DNA of 64,000 nt from an uncultured Eubacteriales bacterium (GTDB lineage Bacteria; Bacillota; Clostridia; Christensenellales; Aristaeellaceae). The position numbers were made by a program, and so were the translations under genes. The stretch spans positions 1 to 64,000 of the forward strand of contig UQEF01000003.1 of the NCBI GenBank assembly GCA_900540045.1, given 5' to 3'. Positions 15,960-24,945 of this stretch are shown one piece after another. How positions within the stretch are numbered: position 1 is the stretch's first letter; every line of letters starts with the position of its first letter. The notes under the pieces are model-generated. The model was given only the letters and a program-made list of their open reading frames with translations, searched no databases and was not told where the DNA came from.

Positions 15960-17240
15960 TTACGATTCCACGCGCAGCAGGCTCTCCACCGTGGCCACCT
16001 CCGGCCGGATTTCGAGGATGGCCTTCTGCATATCACGCTCGCTGGCCTGATGGGTGATAAACACCACGGTAACCCGTCCGTCGCGCTGCTCGCCCTTCTG
16101 CTGCATGGCTGCGATGCTCACGCCATGGTCGGCGAAGGTCTGCGCGATGCGGCTCAGCACGCCGGGCTCGTCCTTGGCCAGCATCCGGGTATAGAAGGCG
16201 CAGCGCCAGTCGGTGTTGTTCTGCAGGGATACGGCAGGGTGCAGCTCGTTGTCAAAGGTGGGGTAGAGGTGCTTCTGCGCCGAGGCGGCGCGCACCAGGT
16301 CGCTCACGATGGCGCTGGCTGTGGGCAGATCGCCCGCACCGCGCCCCATGAACATCATCTCGCCGCAGGCATGGCCATGGAGAAACACCGCGTTGAACGC
16401 GCCGGAAATGTTGGCCAGAGGATGGTCGTTGCGGATGAAGGTAGGGTGCACGCGGGTTTCCACGTTGAGTCCGTCGCGCTTGGCAATGGCCAGAAGTTTG
16501 AGCGTATAGCCCAGCTCCTGTCCGCAGCGGATGTCCTCAGCCTGCACCTGGGTGATGCCCTCCACGTACACATTTTCAAACGGAACGCGTCCATGGAAGG
16601 CCAGGCTGGCCAGAATGCTGAGCTTGTAGGCAGCATCCAGCCCCTCGACGTCGCTGGCGGGATCCGGTTCGGCCAGGCCCAGGCGCTGGGCGTCGGCTAG
16701 GACATCGGCGTATTCCGCGCCCTCCTTGCTCATGCGGGTCAGGATGTAGTTGGTGGTGCCGTTGACGATGCCGTAGATATAGCTGATGCGGTTGGCCTGC
16801 AGGCTTTCCTCCAGCGTATGGATGATGGGGATGGCTCCACACACCGCCGCCTCGTAATACAGGCCCGCGCCGCTCTTTTTGGCAGCCTTCTGCAGCTCGT
16901 GCCAGTGCAGGGCAAAAGCGACTTTGTTGGCCGTAACCACGGTTTTGCCGCGCTCCAGCGCCTGGCTGATCCACCGGTGGGCGGGCTCCTCACCGCCCAG
17001 GAACTCCAGCACGATGGAGATTTCGGGATCGTCCAGCACATCCTCCACGCGGTCGGTCAGAACGCCGTCGGGAAAGTCGATATCACGCCTTTTTGCGAGC
17101 GAGCGCACCAGCACCCGCTTGATGGAAAAGCGAAGGCCCGTGCGGTGCGCGATGTCGTCGGCAAAGCCATTGAGCAGCTTCCACACGCCCCCGCCCACGT
17201 TGCCGCAGCCCAGAAAGCCGATGGTAATGGTTCTCTCCAT
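15960..17240 (-). CDS. hom: Homoserine dehydrogenase
   Basis: This enzyme reduces aspartate semialdehyde to homoserine, toward threonine and methionine. The 426-residue protein starts MERTITIGFLGCGNVGGGVW with the GxGxxG NAD(P)-binding loop. It has VVTANKVAFA, the catalytic-domain stretch YGIVNGTTNYILTRMS, and SDVEGLDAAYKLSILA. A C-terminal ACT domain (about residues 350-426, EPGVLSRIAQTFADHGVSIA) is the usual site for threonine feedback. It is the last gene after coaX, 22 bases downstream. The pairing with pantothenate genes has no obvious metabolic logic. Confidence 0.96.
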   Translation of the reverse strand: MERTITIGFLGCGNVGGGVWKLLNGFADDIAHRTGLRFSIKRVLVRSLAKRRDIDFPDGVLTDRVEDVLDDPEISIVLEFLGGEEPAHRWISQALERGKTVVTANKVAFALHWHELQKAAKKSGAGLYYEAAVCGAIPIIHTLEESLQANRISYIYGIVNGTTNYILTRMSKEGAEYADVLADAQRLGLAEPDPASDVEGLDAAYKLSILASLAFHGRVPFENVYVEGITQVQAEDIRCGQELGYTLKLLAIAKRDGLNVETRVHPTFIRNDHPLANISGAFNAVFLHGHACGEMMFMGRGAGDLPTASAIVSDLVRAASAQKHLYPTFDNELHPAVSLQNNTDWRCAFYTRMLAKDEPGVLSRIAQTFADHGVSIAAMQQKGEQRDGRVTVVFITHQASERDMQKAILEIRPEVATVESLLRVES

Positions 17241-17262
17241 GGTTCAATCATCCTTTCCCGCG

Positions 17263-18030
17263 TCAGCGGTTGCGTTCATAGATCAGGCGCAGCCCCTTGA
17301 GGGTGAGGATGCCGTCCAGCTTGTCGATGGTGCCGACCTCGTCGGCCACCAGGCGGGCCATGCCGCCCGTTGCCACCACCAGCGCGTCCGGCGCGCCGAG
17401 TTCCTTGCGGAAGCGCTGCACCAGGTAATTCACCTGGCCGATGTAACCGTAGATGACGCCTGCCTGGAGGTTGGTCACCGTGGTGCGGCTGATCACATGA
17501 TCGGGCTTGACCAGCTCAAAGCGGGGCAGCTTGGCCGTGCCGCTGACCAGCGCCTCACTGGTCAGCTTCAGGCCCGGACAGATACATCCGCCCGCGAACG
17601 CCCCCAGGTGGTCGATGGCGCCGAACGTGGTTGCCGTGCCAAAGTCGATGAAGATGCACGGCCCGCCGTATTCCGCCTGCGCGGCCACGGCGTTGGCGAT
17701 GCGGTCGCTGCCCAGCTCGCGCGGGTTTTCATACCTGAGGTTGATGCCCGTCTTGATGCCGGGCGCCACGGTCATGGGCATCTTGCCGAAATAATTCTTG
17801 CACATGTGCTCCAGGGTAAAGTTGATGGTCGGCACCACGCTGGACATCACGATGCCTTCCACATCGCCCAGCGAAAGCCCCGCGCGCGCGAAAAGCCCTT
17901 CCAGAATCAGCCCGTATTCGTCCGAGGTGTAGGAGGTGTTGGTGGAGATGCGCCAGTAGTTGCGCATCTCGCGCCCTTCAAACAGCGCGGTTTTGATATT
18001 GGTGTTGCCAACGTCCATGGTGAAGATCAT
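17263..18030 (-). CDS. coaX: Type III pantothenate kinase
   Basis: CoaX phosphorylates pantothenate, the first step to coenzyme A, and is not inhibited by CoA. The 255-residue product begins MIFTMDVGNTNIKTALFEG with the ASKHA-fold phosphate-1 loop DVGNTN. Later signatures are IDFGTATTFGAID (phosphate-2) and VVATGGMARL. It lies 13 bases after the ECF S-component gene in the same operon. Confidence 0.96.
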   Translation of the reverse strand: MIFTMDVGNTNIKTALFEGREMRNYWRISTNTSYTSDEYGLILEGLFARAGLSLGDVEGIVMSSVVPTINFTLEHMCKNYFGKMPMTVAPGIKTGINLRYENPRELGSDRIANAVAAQAEYGGPCIFIDFGTATTFGAIDHLGAFAGGCICPGLKLTSEALVSGTAKLPRFELVKPDHVISRTTVTNLQAGVIYGYIGQVNYLVQRFRKELGAPDALVVATGGMARLVADEVGTIDKLDGILTLKGLRLIYERNR

Positions 18031-18043
18031 GGCGGTCTACTCC

Positions 18044-18739
18044 TTACTTGTCCGAATGGGCGCGCCGGGCGGGGGCACGGCGCGAACGGCGCATCACCGC
18101 CTCCACCGCAATTTTGATCATCGGCACGATCACTGCGGCCACGACGGCCTCCCCGATGCCGTTGGGCAGGCCTACGGCGGTCACCAGCCATGCGCCTGCG
18201 TCGTTGAGATAGGCGGCGTCCGCGCTGCCGGCGGAGATCATGCTGTTGATCAGCTGGGTCAGGTCCGCCCCGTAGATCACCAGCAGCATGCCCAGACACA
18301 GCACCGTGTTGGCTATCGACCCGACAGCGGAGGCCACGGCTGCTCCCACCTTGTCGGACACCGCGCCCTTGGGCGCAAGGCGCTTCCACAGCAGGTATAC
18401 GCCCAGCGCCACCAGCGGCACCAGCAGCCGGGGCATCACGCTTACCAACGGGTTGCGAAAGAACAGCGTCAGTCCCACCGCGCCGGTTTCCCACGCGCGG
18501 ATGAAGCTGCACAGGCCGAATACCAGCCCCACTACCAGCCCCACCACGGGCCCCTCCACCAAAGCGGCCAGAATCACCGGAAGGTGCACCGTGGTGGCGC
18601 TTAGCAGCGGAGGCGGCAGGGGAATCATGCCGATAGGCGTGAAGGTGAGCACGGCGGTAATGGCGCTGAGCATGGCGGCCGTAACCATTCTGCGAATGGC
18701 CTCGCTCTGCCGCCTGGCGGACGGGACGATGTTTTTCAT
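18044..18739 (-). CDS. ECF transporter S component, probably pantothenate-specific
   Basis: The 231-residue membrane protein starts MKNIVPSARRQSEAIRRMVT and has about six hydrophobic segments. Its first helix, AAMLSAITAVLTFTPIGMIP, and the segment HLPVILAALVEGPVVGLVVG are typical of energy-coupling-factor S components of the PanT/FolT/ThiT type. It binds the vitamin and works with a shared EcfAA'T module encoded elsewhere. Position just upstream of coaX suggests pantothenate (PanT), which is an inference. The ATG at 18739 follows CGGAGGAAA. Confidence 0.8.
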   Translation of the reverse strand: MKNIVPSARRQSEAIRRMVTAAMLSAITAVLTFTPIGMIPLPPPLLSATTVHLPVILAALVEGPVVGLVVGLVFGLCSFIRAWETGAVGLTLFFRNPLVSVMPRLLVPLVALGVYLLWKRLAPKGAVSDKVGAAVASAVGSIANTVLCLGMLLVIYGADLTQLINSMISAGSADAAYLNDAGAWLVTAVGLPNGIGEAVVAAVIVPMIKIAVEAVMRRSRRAPARRAHSDK

Positions 18740-18854
18740 GATGTTTTCCTCCGTTCGAGTTCTGTTGGGATACCCGACGATACCATGGGGAAGCAAACCG
18801 GGGAACCGGGGACTGCGTCCGCCTCCTGTGAGGATGGCTGCGCGCCCCGCCTGC

Positions 18855-18883
18855 ATTATATAGCCTGCAAAGAGGATTGTAAA
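18855..18883 (-). promoter_or_regulatory. Promoter of the S component-coaX-hom operon
   Basis: Minus-strand TTTACA (18883-18878) and TATAAT (18860-18855), spacer 17. The roughly 110-base leader that follows has G/C-rich stretches but no recognised riboswitch. Confidence 0.7.
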
Positions 18884-18906
18884 GGGCAAGCCCCGAAAAA
18901 GGGGCC

Positions 18907-19845
18907 TTATTCGTGCGGCTGGCTGGCCCGCTTCCGGCCAAGCCGGCTCCAGAAGCCGAAGGTCATGGGCCACAGCACGCCGCCCGCAAGCGCGATGCAC
19001 AGGTAGCGTACGCCGTCGGCAAAGGGCGCCTCGCCAAAGAGCGCGGCCAGCGCCGCCTTAAGACCCACGCGCACGCCCATCACCAGCGCAAGGCCCAGTA
19101 CCAGCTTGAGTGCCTGCGCCCACCATACGGCGCGGGTGTCAAAATGCAGCCGGCACCGGTCCGCATACCAGGCGGCCAGCAGGCCCAGCATGGTGCCAAA
19201 GAGCGTCCATGCGCTTTCTACGCCATGTGCGTCAAACTCGGCCACGTTCCCCGCCCGCTTGGGCCAAAGCAGCACGTAGAGCAGCAGAACCAGCGCAAAC
19301 CCCAAGAGGCCGGCTCCCAGCCACCGCCGGCCGTGCGCGGATGCCTCCGCGCGGTCAAACAGACGGGGCATCACCGCCACCGTGGCCGCGCCCGTGAGCA
19401 GCGACACGCCCACATCCAGCGGCGTATGCACGCCCAGATACATGCGCGAAAAGGCCACCGCCAGAATGCCCAGCACGCACAGGACGGTAAAGACCCGGTC
19501 GCGCACCCACAGGGCCAGCATGCCCAGCACGCAAGCGGCGGACTGTGTGTGCCCGCTGGGGAAGGAATAACCCGTCGCGCCCGCGCGGGCCGCCTCGACG
19601 ATGGTAAACTCCGGGGCGATCACCCAGGGGCGGGGGATGAGGAACACCGCCTTGAGCAGCTGGTTGAGCACTGTGCCTGTCAGCCCCACAAACAGCAGAC
19701 GGAATCCCCAGCGCTTGTCGAAGCACCACACCAGCGCAAGCCCCACCAGCATAAAGAAGGTTTCCTCGCCCAGCAGGGTCACGGCGGCGGCCACCTGATC
19801 CCAAAACGGGGTGCGGATGGACTCCAGCATCTTTAGAAACGTCAT
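18907..19845 (-). CDS. PAP2-family membrane phosphatase
   Basis: The 312-residue membrane protein has the three PAP2 motifs: KAVFLIPRP (KxxxxxxRP), SFPSGHT (PSGH) and SRMYLGVHTPLDV (SRxxxxxHxxxD). These form the active site that removes phosphate from lipid phosphates such as undecaprenyl pyrophosphate or phosphatidate. The C-terminal half adds more membrane segments, making it longer than minimal PAP2 enzymes. Its ATG overlaps the stop codon of the degenerate ABC ATPase gene (ATGA), so it is the fourth gene of the two-component operon, which hints at an envelope-related output. Confidence 0.88.
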   Translation of the reverse strand: MTFLKMLESIRTPFWDQVAAAVTLLGEETFFMLVGLALVWCFDKRWGFRLLFVGLTGTVLNQLLKAVFLIPRPWVIAPEFTIVEAARAGATGYSFPSGHTQSAACVLGMLALWVRDRVFTVLCVLGILAVAFSRMYLGVHTPLDVGVSLLTGAATVAVMPRLFDRAEASAHGRRWLGAGLLGFALVLLLYVLLWPKRAGNVAEFDAHGVESAWTLFGTMLGLLAAWYADRCRLHFDTRAVWWAQALKLVLGLALVMGVRVGLKAALAALFGEAPFADGVRYLCIALAGGVLWPMTFGFWSRLGRKRASQPHE

Positions 19846-21341
19846 GGCAATTCCTCCTGTTGATGATCGGGAACGGCCCGATACAGACTGCGCCAGGGCG
19901 CATCGGCAGGCAGCTCGCTAAAGCGCACGCGGTCGAATGCCTCCTGAGGCTGCCCGTGTCTGACGCGAATCAGGCGGTCAGCCAGGGAGAGCGAGTCCGC
20001 CAGATTCACCGCCAGAATCACCACCGCCACGCCCCGGTCCAAAAGCTCCTCCAGCAGCCGCCAGATGCTCATGCGCAGGGCCACATCCGCCATGCGGAAG
20101 GGCTGCACGCAGAATACCACGTCCGGACGCTGCAGCAGGATGCGGCGGTATACCAGCTCGCAGCGCTCGGCTTCGGTCAGATCTTCCACCCGGCGGTCCA
20201 GCAGGTCCTCCCCAAGCCACTCGGCATAGGCGCGGCGCAGACCCCGCTTCACCCTGCCGCTTCGCCACAGCGCCTTCATGCGGTGGTCCATGGTGAAACA
20301 GAGATTTTCCAGATAATTGAGCCCCGGAAATACCATTGTGCGGCCCGGCTGATCCTGGATGACCGCCAGACGGCGGTCGTGCCCCGGCCGGAAGGGCCGC
20401 CCGCAGAGCAGCAGGCTGGTTTCCTGTGCGGGATGTGTCCCCGACAACACCCCCAGAAAGCCGTCGATGAAATGATTGTCCAGATCCTGCAACACCAGGC
20501 ATTCGCCCGCCCGCACCGAGAAGCGCAGGCCCCCGGCCGCGGCATCCGGCAGCAGGGCGCTGAAAACCTCCCCGCCGATCGGGTGCGCGCCTCGCGCCAG
20601 CTGGCTGGCGACCATCTGCTCATAGGCGGCGGAGTAGGGCAACAGCGACTGGGGAATCATCTCTTCGCCCTCCAGCAGCTTCACCACGCGGCCCTGCATC
20701 ATCACGGCGGTACGGTCGCTGATTTGCAGCAGCTCCTCAAAATGAAAACATACGTACAGGAAGGAGATGCCCTCTGCTGCGTAGTGGCGGAGGATGGCGT
20801 GCAGCTTGCCAAGCTCGGCTTCATTGATGAGGGTGCTGATTTCATTGAGCACGATCAGCCGACTGCCGGCCACCACAGCCTTGAGCAGCTCCACCACAAA
20901 GCGCTCGAATACGGAAAGGTCCTCCACGCGCGCGTCCGCGTCGATGGGGATGCCGACGCTGCGGATAAACGGCGCCAGCTGCCGCCGGAAAGCGGCCGGG
21001 CGCATCAGCCGCCCGCGAAACCCGGGACGAAGCACAAAGATGTTGTCCGCGACGCTCAGCCCGTCCACCAGACAGCTCTTGGCCTGAATGATGCTGATGC
21101 GGTTGTAGTGCGGCTGGGGGGAGCGCCAGGTGTTGATCAGCTTTTCCCGGTAGAACACATAGCCATAGTGCAGGGGCAGGTTTTCACGCAACAGATCACA
21201 CAGAGCGGTCAGGCCATGGGTGTCGATGGGCACCAGCCCCAGGATCTCGCCCTCGAAGATATGCAGGTTCAGGTTGTCCAGCTGGGTTACGCCCCGCTCT
21301 CGGAGGGTTACCTTTTCCAGTCGAAGCACTTCGTTTCTCAC
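19842..21341 (-). CDS. Degenerate sugar-ABC-type ATPase (pseudo-ATPase) in a two-component operon
   Basis: The 499-residue protein has the double-domain layout of RbsA/MglA sugar importers, but the catalytic motifs are gone. Where Walker A (GxxGxGKST) should be, residues 35-47 read GLVPIDTHGLTAL. The signature LSxGQ reads DLSVFERF (141-148). Walker B has Asn for Asp: RLIVLNEIS (161-169). The second half likewise has LVLQDLDNHFIDGFLG in place of a P-loop. Fold landmarks persist (YVCFHFEELLQISDR). No permease or sugar-binding protein is nearby. It overlaps the kinase gene (ATGA) and the PAP2 gene. It probably acts as a binding or regulatory partner, not a transporter motor; this is inferred. 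Confidence 0.75.
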   Translation of the reverse strand: MRNEVLRLEKVTLRERGVTQLDNLNLHIFEGEILGLVPIDTHGLTALCDLLRENLPLHYGYVFYREKLINTWRSPQPHYNRISIIQAKSCLVDGLSVADNIFVLRPGFRGRLMRPAAFRRQLAPFIRSVGIPIDADARVEDLSVFERFVVELLKAVVAGSRLIVLNEISTLINEAELGKLHAILRHYAAEGISFLYVCFHFEELLQISDRTAVMMQGRVVKLLEGEEMIPQSLLPYSAAYEQMVASQLARGAHPIGGEVFSALLPDAAAGGLRFSVRAGECLVLQDLDNHFIDGFLGVLSGTHPAQETSLLLCGRPFRPGHDRRLAVIQDQPGRTMVFPGLNYLENLCFTMDHRMKALWRSGRVKRGLRRAYAEWLGEDLLDRRVEDLTEAERCELVYRRILLQRPDVVFCVQPFRMADVALRMSIWRLLEELLDRGVAVVILAVNLADSLSLADRLIRVRHGQPQEAFDRVRFSELPADAPWRSLYRAVPDHQQEELP

Positions 21342-22351
21342 ACAAGCGCCTCCCGGTTGGGAATGTCACGGTCGCTGGCGATCATGGGCAGGGTGATTTC
21401 CACATCCGTGCCCACGCCCGGCGTGGAAAAGGCGTGCAGGCCGTACTTGTCGCCAAAGAGCAGGCGGATGCGGCTGTCCACGTTGGCCAGCGCCAGTCCG
21501 CCCCGGCTTTGAGGCGGCTGGACGATGGCGCTTTTCCCCAGACGCTCGTTGAGGCGCAGCAGGGTTTCGGCATCCATGCCCACCCCGTCGTCCGATATGC
21601 GGATGAGCAGGCGCTTCTGCGTGCGCTCCAGCTGAATGCGGATGTGCCCCGTGCCCAGTTTCAGCTCCGTACCGTGGATGATGCTGTTTTCCACAATGGG
21701 CTGGATGGTCAGCTTGGGCAGGCGGCAGCGATAGATCGCCTCGCGGTCGGCGGGGTCACAGCTGATGTGCAGCTCCAGCCGGTCAGCGAAGCGGTAGCGC
21801 TGAATATGGAAATAGGTTTCGCAGTTCTGCAGCTCTTCCTCCACGGATACCAGGTTTTCCACCTTGCTGATGGTGTAGCGGAAAAACGTAGCCAACGCTT
21901 CGGTCATGTCGGCGATGGTGTCCATCCCGGACAAAAGCGCCTCACCCCGGATGCTTTCCAGCGTGTTATACAGGAAATGCGGATTGATCTGGTTTTGCAG
22001 GGCCTGGTACTGGGCCTGCCGCTTGTTGAGGGTGAAGAGCTGTTCGGGGTTGAGGATGGCGGCCACCTGCTCCTGCAATCGCGCCTGCGCGGGGGACAGG
22101 GCACAGGCGGCATCCTGACGCGGAGGTGTGTATCCCTCCAGAAACATCAGCATGGCCCGTTCCTGCGCCAGGTAGGGGCGGACCACACACAGCCAGGCCA
22201 CGGCCCCCAGCCCGGCCGCGGCGCACAGCAGCAGCGCGGCGGCAAGCGGCTCGCGCCCTGTCAGCAGGGCTGCGGCTGCCACCAGCGCCGCCAGGGCCGC
22301 CGTGCCCAGCACGCCCACACGAAAGGAAAGCATTCGCCAGCGTCGTTTCAT
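21338..22351 (-). CDS. LytS/YesM-type sensor histidine kinase without extracellular sensor
   Basis: The 337-residue kinase has two hydrophobic segments (about residues 10-30 and 36-56) separated by only a few residues, so there is no room for the usual outer sensor domain. The phospho-accepting His125 lies in NQINPHFLYNTLESI, the signature of the His_kinase (PF06580) family. The ATPase part has PIVENSIIHG (N box) and DDGVGM (G1 box), with GGLALANVDSRIRLLFGD near the end. It is 12 bases after the YesN regulator gene and overlaps the degenerate ATPase gene. Input may come through a partner protein. Confidence 0.9.
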   Translation of the reverse strand: MKRRWRMLSFRVGVLGTAALAALVAAAALLTGREPLAAALLLCAAAGLGAVAWLCVVRPYLAQERAMLMFLEGYTPPRQDAACALSPAQARLQEQVAAILNPEQLFTLNKRQAQYQALQNQINPHFLYNTLESIRGEALLSGMDTIADMTEALATFFRYTISKVENLVSVEEELQNCETYFHIQRYRFADRLELHISCDPADREAIYRCRLPKLTIQPIVENSIIHGTELKLGTGHIRIQLERTQKRLLIRISDDGVGMDAETLLRLNERLGKSAIVQPPQSRGGLALANVDSRIRLLFGDKYGLHAFSTPGVGTDVEITLPMIASDRDIPNREALV

Positions 22352-22363
22352 GCGCTCGCCTCC

Positions 22364-23935
22364 TCAGCCGTAGAGCTTGCGGTACTGGGCGGGGCTCAAA
22401 CTGGTGTATTTTTTGAAGATCTGCGTAAAGTGCTTGAGGTCGCTGTAGCCCACCCGCGCGCATACTTCCGTCACGGGCAGGCTGCTTTCCTGCAAAAGCT
22501 CCTTGGCATGCTCCATGCGAACGCCCGTGAGATACTTGGAAAACCCTTCGCCGCTTTCCTTTTTGAACAGCGCGCTGAAATAACTGACACTGAACCCTGT
22601 GGCGGCGCAAACGTCCTCCAGGGTGATGGACTGGCTGTAATGCTCCTGCACATACTGCTTGGCGATGCGGATAGGACGGAGCGCCTCGCTGCGGCGGCGG
22701 ATATCCTCGGCTTCCATGTGCTTTTTTTCAAAGCGGATCAGGCAGTCGAACAGCTCGTCCGCCCGGCTGGAAAGGCCCGCTTCATGCGCAAAGGCCGCCT
22801 CCTCTCCGCCATCAAGCCCAAGGCGCAGGGCAAACAGGCTTCCTGCCGAACGCACCAGCTCCGTCAGCTCATACCCGCGCACGCCGGGAAACTCCATCGC
22901 CTCGCGTGCCAGGGCGTTGGTACAGTCCACCGCAAGGCCCGTATCCAACGTGGAGAGGGCCTTTTCAATCTCATGGCCGTAGCGCTCCAAAAGGCGGGCA
23001 TCCCGCAGCCCGGAGGGAGCGGCCATGCCCTCCAACAGGCGTCCTGTGCCCTCCAGCAGCCGCTCATCGATCAGCTGGCCGGCCTGACGCACCAGCGCGG
23101 GAAGCCGGGCGGGGGAGGAAGCGGCCTCGCTCAGCGACAGCGAAAACGACACGGGACCCAGCAGTCCTTTCTGGGCTTCCAGCTGGTTGAGCACCTGACG
23201 CAGCGCGCGCCGCACATCCGCCTGCGCGTCGGGCAGGGCGCAGACCACACCGGTGAGCCGGTCCTCATCGTGGGCGCAGGCAAGCTCTACCTCGGGCAGG
23301 GCCATGAGCGGGGCGATCAGCTCGCGCGCCTTGCCATGAATAATCTCCAGCGCCTCGCGGCCCAACCCACGATGATCCAGCTTGAACACAAAGGCCCGGT
23401 ACGTACCGCCCGGCAGACCGAATCCATAGATCCGTGCCAGATCGTCCGCCGCTTCGGGAAAAGCCCGCCCTGACACGGCCTCCCGCACCAGCTTTTCCCG
23501 AAGCGCCGCCCTGGCCCGTCCCTCGCCGTCATGCGCAGCAGCGGGATCGCCGGGATGCTTTGCGTAGCAGCGTTGAGCCAGCTTGGACAGGGTGGCGGTC
23601 AGCTCGTCCTTTTTGATGGGCTTGAGCAGATAGTCGCCTACGCCCAGCTTGATCGCGGTCTGCGCGTACTCGAAGTGCGCGTAGCCGCTGATAATGATGA
23701 TTTCGATATCGGGAACGGTCCTTCGGGCCCTTTCGATCAATTCGAGCCCCTGGCAGCCCGGCATGCGGATGTCGGTGATGAGGATATCCGGCCGCTCACG
23801 TTCGATCAGCGCCAGCGCTTCCAGCCCGTTTCCCGCCGTACCGGCTACCTCGATGCCCAGTGCGTCCCAGTCGGGAAGCAGGCGGATCAGGCTCAAAATG
23901 CGCGCTTCATCGTCGGCAATTACCACCTTGAGCAC
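22364..23935 (-). CDS. YesN-type response regulator with AraC output domain
   Basis: The 523-residue protein begins (GTG)LKVVIADDEARILSLIRLL. Its receiver domain has the phospho-acceptor Asp55 in ILITDIRMPG and KP in LLKPIKKDEL. A roughly 280-residue middle region follows. The C-terminus is an AraC/XylS helix-turn-helix pair ending GYSDLKHFTQIFKKYTSLSP. It is the partner of the kinase just downstream. I chose the GTG at 23935 because AGGAGGG lies directly upstream; the longer ATG form would span that site. Confidence 0.9.
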   Translation of the reverse strand: MLKVVIADDEARILSLIRLLPDWDALGIEVAGTAGNGLEALALIERERPDILITDIRMPGCQGLELIERARRTVPDIEIIIISGYAHFEYAQTAIKLGVGDYLLKPIKKDELTATLSKLAQRCYAKHPGDPAAAHDGEGRARAALREKLVREAVSGRAFPEAADDLARIYGFGLPGGTYRAFVFKLDHRGLGREALEIIHGKARELIAPLMALPEVELACAHDEDRLTGVVCALPDAQADVRRALRQVLNQLEAQKGLLGPVSFSLSLSEAASSPARLPALVRQAGQLIDERLLEGTGRLLEGMAAPSGLRDARLLERYGHEIEKALSTLDTGLAVDCTNALAREAMEFPGVRGYELTELVRSAGSLFALRLGLDGGEEAAFAHEAGLSSRADELFDCLIRFEKKHMEAEDIRRRSEALRPIRIAKQYVQEHYSQSITLEDVCAATGFSVSYFSALFKKESGEGFSKYLTGVRMEHAKELLQESSLPVTEVCARVGYSDLKHFTQIFKKYTSLSPAQYRKLYG

Positions 23936-24017
23936 AGCGTACCCTCCTTTCCAAAGCATGCATCATTTGGCATTTCAGTATAGCATATACGGCAGGGAAT
24001 GACAAATCACGGGCAGC

Positions 24018-24057
24018 AAAAAAGGCCGGAAAGCGCTGTGCGCCTCCCGGCTCCGGC
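24018..24057 (-). terminator. Terminator of nagB
   Basis: Minus-strand GCCGGA (24057-24052) pairs with TCCGGC (24030-24025) around a long loop, followed by CTTTTTTGC. Confidence 0.55.
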
Positions 24058-24070
24058 GGGTCCGGCGCTC

Positions 24071-24796
24071 TTAGAGCAGCCCGGCGGCCGCCTTGTCCAA
24101 AAGGAAGATTACGTTGGAATGCGTGCGCAGGATGCTGGCCTGCGTCCTGGGGTTGATGTCGCCGTAAACGGCATTGCGGATGGCTTCGGCCTTATCGGCG
24201 CCGGTGGCCAGCAACAGGATGCGCCGTGCGTTCATAATGCTGCCGATTCCCAGGCTGATGGCCTGGCGGGGCACATCGTCTTCGCTTTCAAAGAAGCGGC
24301 GGTTGGCCTGAATGGTGCTCTGGGTGAGGTTGACGATATGGCAGCCGTAGACGAAGGTATCGGCGGGTTCGTTGAAGCCGATATGGCCGTTGCGCCCGAT
24401 GCCCAGCACCTGAATGTCGATCCCGCCGGCCTGGTTGATGGCCGTGTCGTAGCTGGCGCATTCGGCGGCCTGATCGCGGGCGTTGCCGTCGGGCACGCGG
24501 GTGTTGGCGGGGTCGATGTTGATGTGGTCAAAGAGCTGCTGGCGCATGAAGCTGTGGTAGCTCTGTTCATGATCCACGGGCAGGTTGCAGTATTCGTCCA
24601 GGTTGAAGGAGCGCACACGGGAGAAGTCCAGCACGCCGCCCTTGCACAGGCGGATCAGCTCCTGATAGGTGGGAATGGGGGTGGAGCCGGTGGCAAGACC
24701 CAGCACGGAATCGGGCTTGGCAATAATCTGCGCGGCAATCAGCGTTGCGGCGGCCTGACCGACCTGGGCGGCGGAGTCGTAAAGATGAATCTGCAT
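24071..24796 (-). CDS. nagB: Glucosamine-6-phosphate deaminase
   Basis: NagB converts glucosamine-6-phosphate to fructose-6-phosphate and ammonia. The 241-residue protein starts MQIHLYDSAAQVGQAAATLI and has LGLATGSTPIPTYQELI, the phosphate-binding loop. The catalytic stretch is VRSFNLDEYCNLP with the general-base Asp, followed by GIGRNGHIGFNEPA. The length fits a stand-alone NagB. The ATG at 24796 follows AGAGGAGG. It has its own promoter; nagA is not adjacent. Confidence 0.95.
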   Translation of the reverse strand: MQIHLYDSAAQVGQAAATLIAAQIIAKPDSVLGLATGSTPIPTYQELIRLCKGGVLDFSRVRSFNLDEYCNLPVDHEQSYHSFMRQQLFDHINIDPANTRVPDGNARDQAAECASYDTAINQAGGIDIQVLGIGRNGHIGFNEPADTFVYGCHIVNLTQSTIQANRRFFESEDDVPRQAISLGIGSIMNARRILLLATGADKAEAIRNAVYGDINPRTQASILRTHSNVIFLLDKAAAGLL

Positions 24797-24880
24797 GATG
24801 CGGCCTCCTCTGGATATGATAATATGTATATCGTAAAGTGATTGATGCATAACGTTTTTCACGAAATACATCTTAACATA

Positions 24881-24909
24881 AGTATAGCACTGGATAAATG
24901 CCGTGTCAA
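24881..24909 (-). promoter_or_regulatory. Promoter of nagB
   Basis: Minus-strand TTGACA (24909-24904) and TATACT (24886-24881), spacer 17. The -35 box directly abuts the T-run of the preceding terminator. An AT-rich near-palindrome (GATAATATGTATATC) at about 24,819-24,833 could be an operator. Confidence 0.7.
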
Positions 24910-24910
24910 T

Positions 24911-24945
24911 GAAAAAGCCGGGGGCTGCTATAAAAGCCCCCGGCT
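24911..24945 (-). terminator. Terminator overlapping the end of the Nudix gene
   Basis: Minus-strand AGCCGGGGGCT (24945-24935) and AGCCCCCGGCT (24926-24916) pair perfectly, then TTTTTC. The Nudix stop codon lies in the loop. Confidence 0.85.

Noticed and set aside
19842-21341. ABC protein as the ATPase of a working sugar importer
   Set aside because: Walker A, signature and Walker B residues are altered in both halves, and there is no permease or binding-protein gene nearby.
21434-23473. A 679-codon open frame on the + strand
   Set aside because: Antisense shadow of the histidine kinase and YesN-type regulator genes; no motifs and His/Gln-rich composition.
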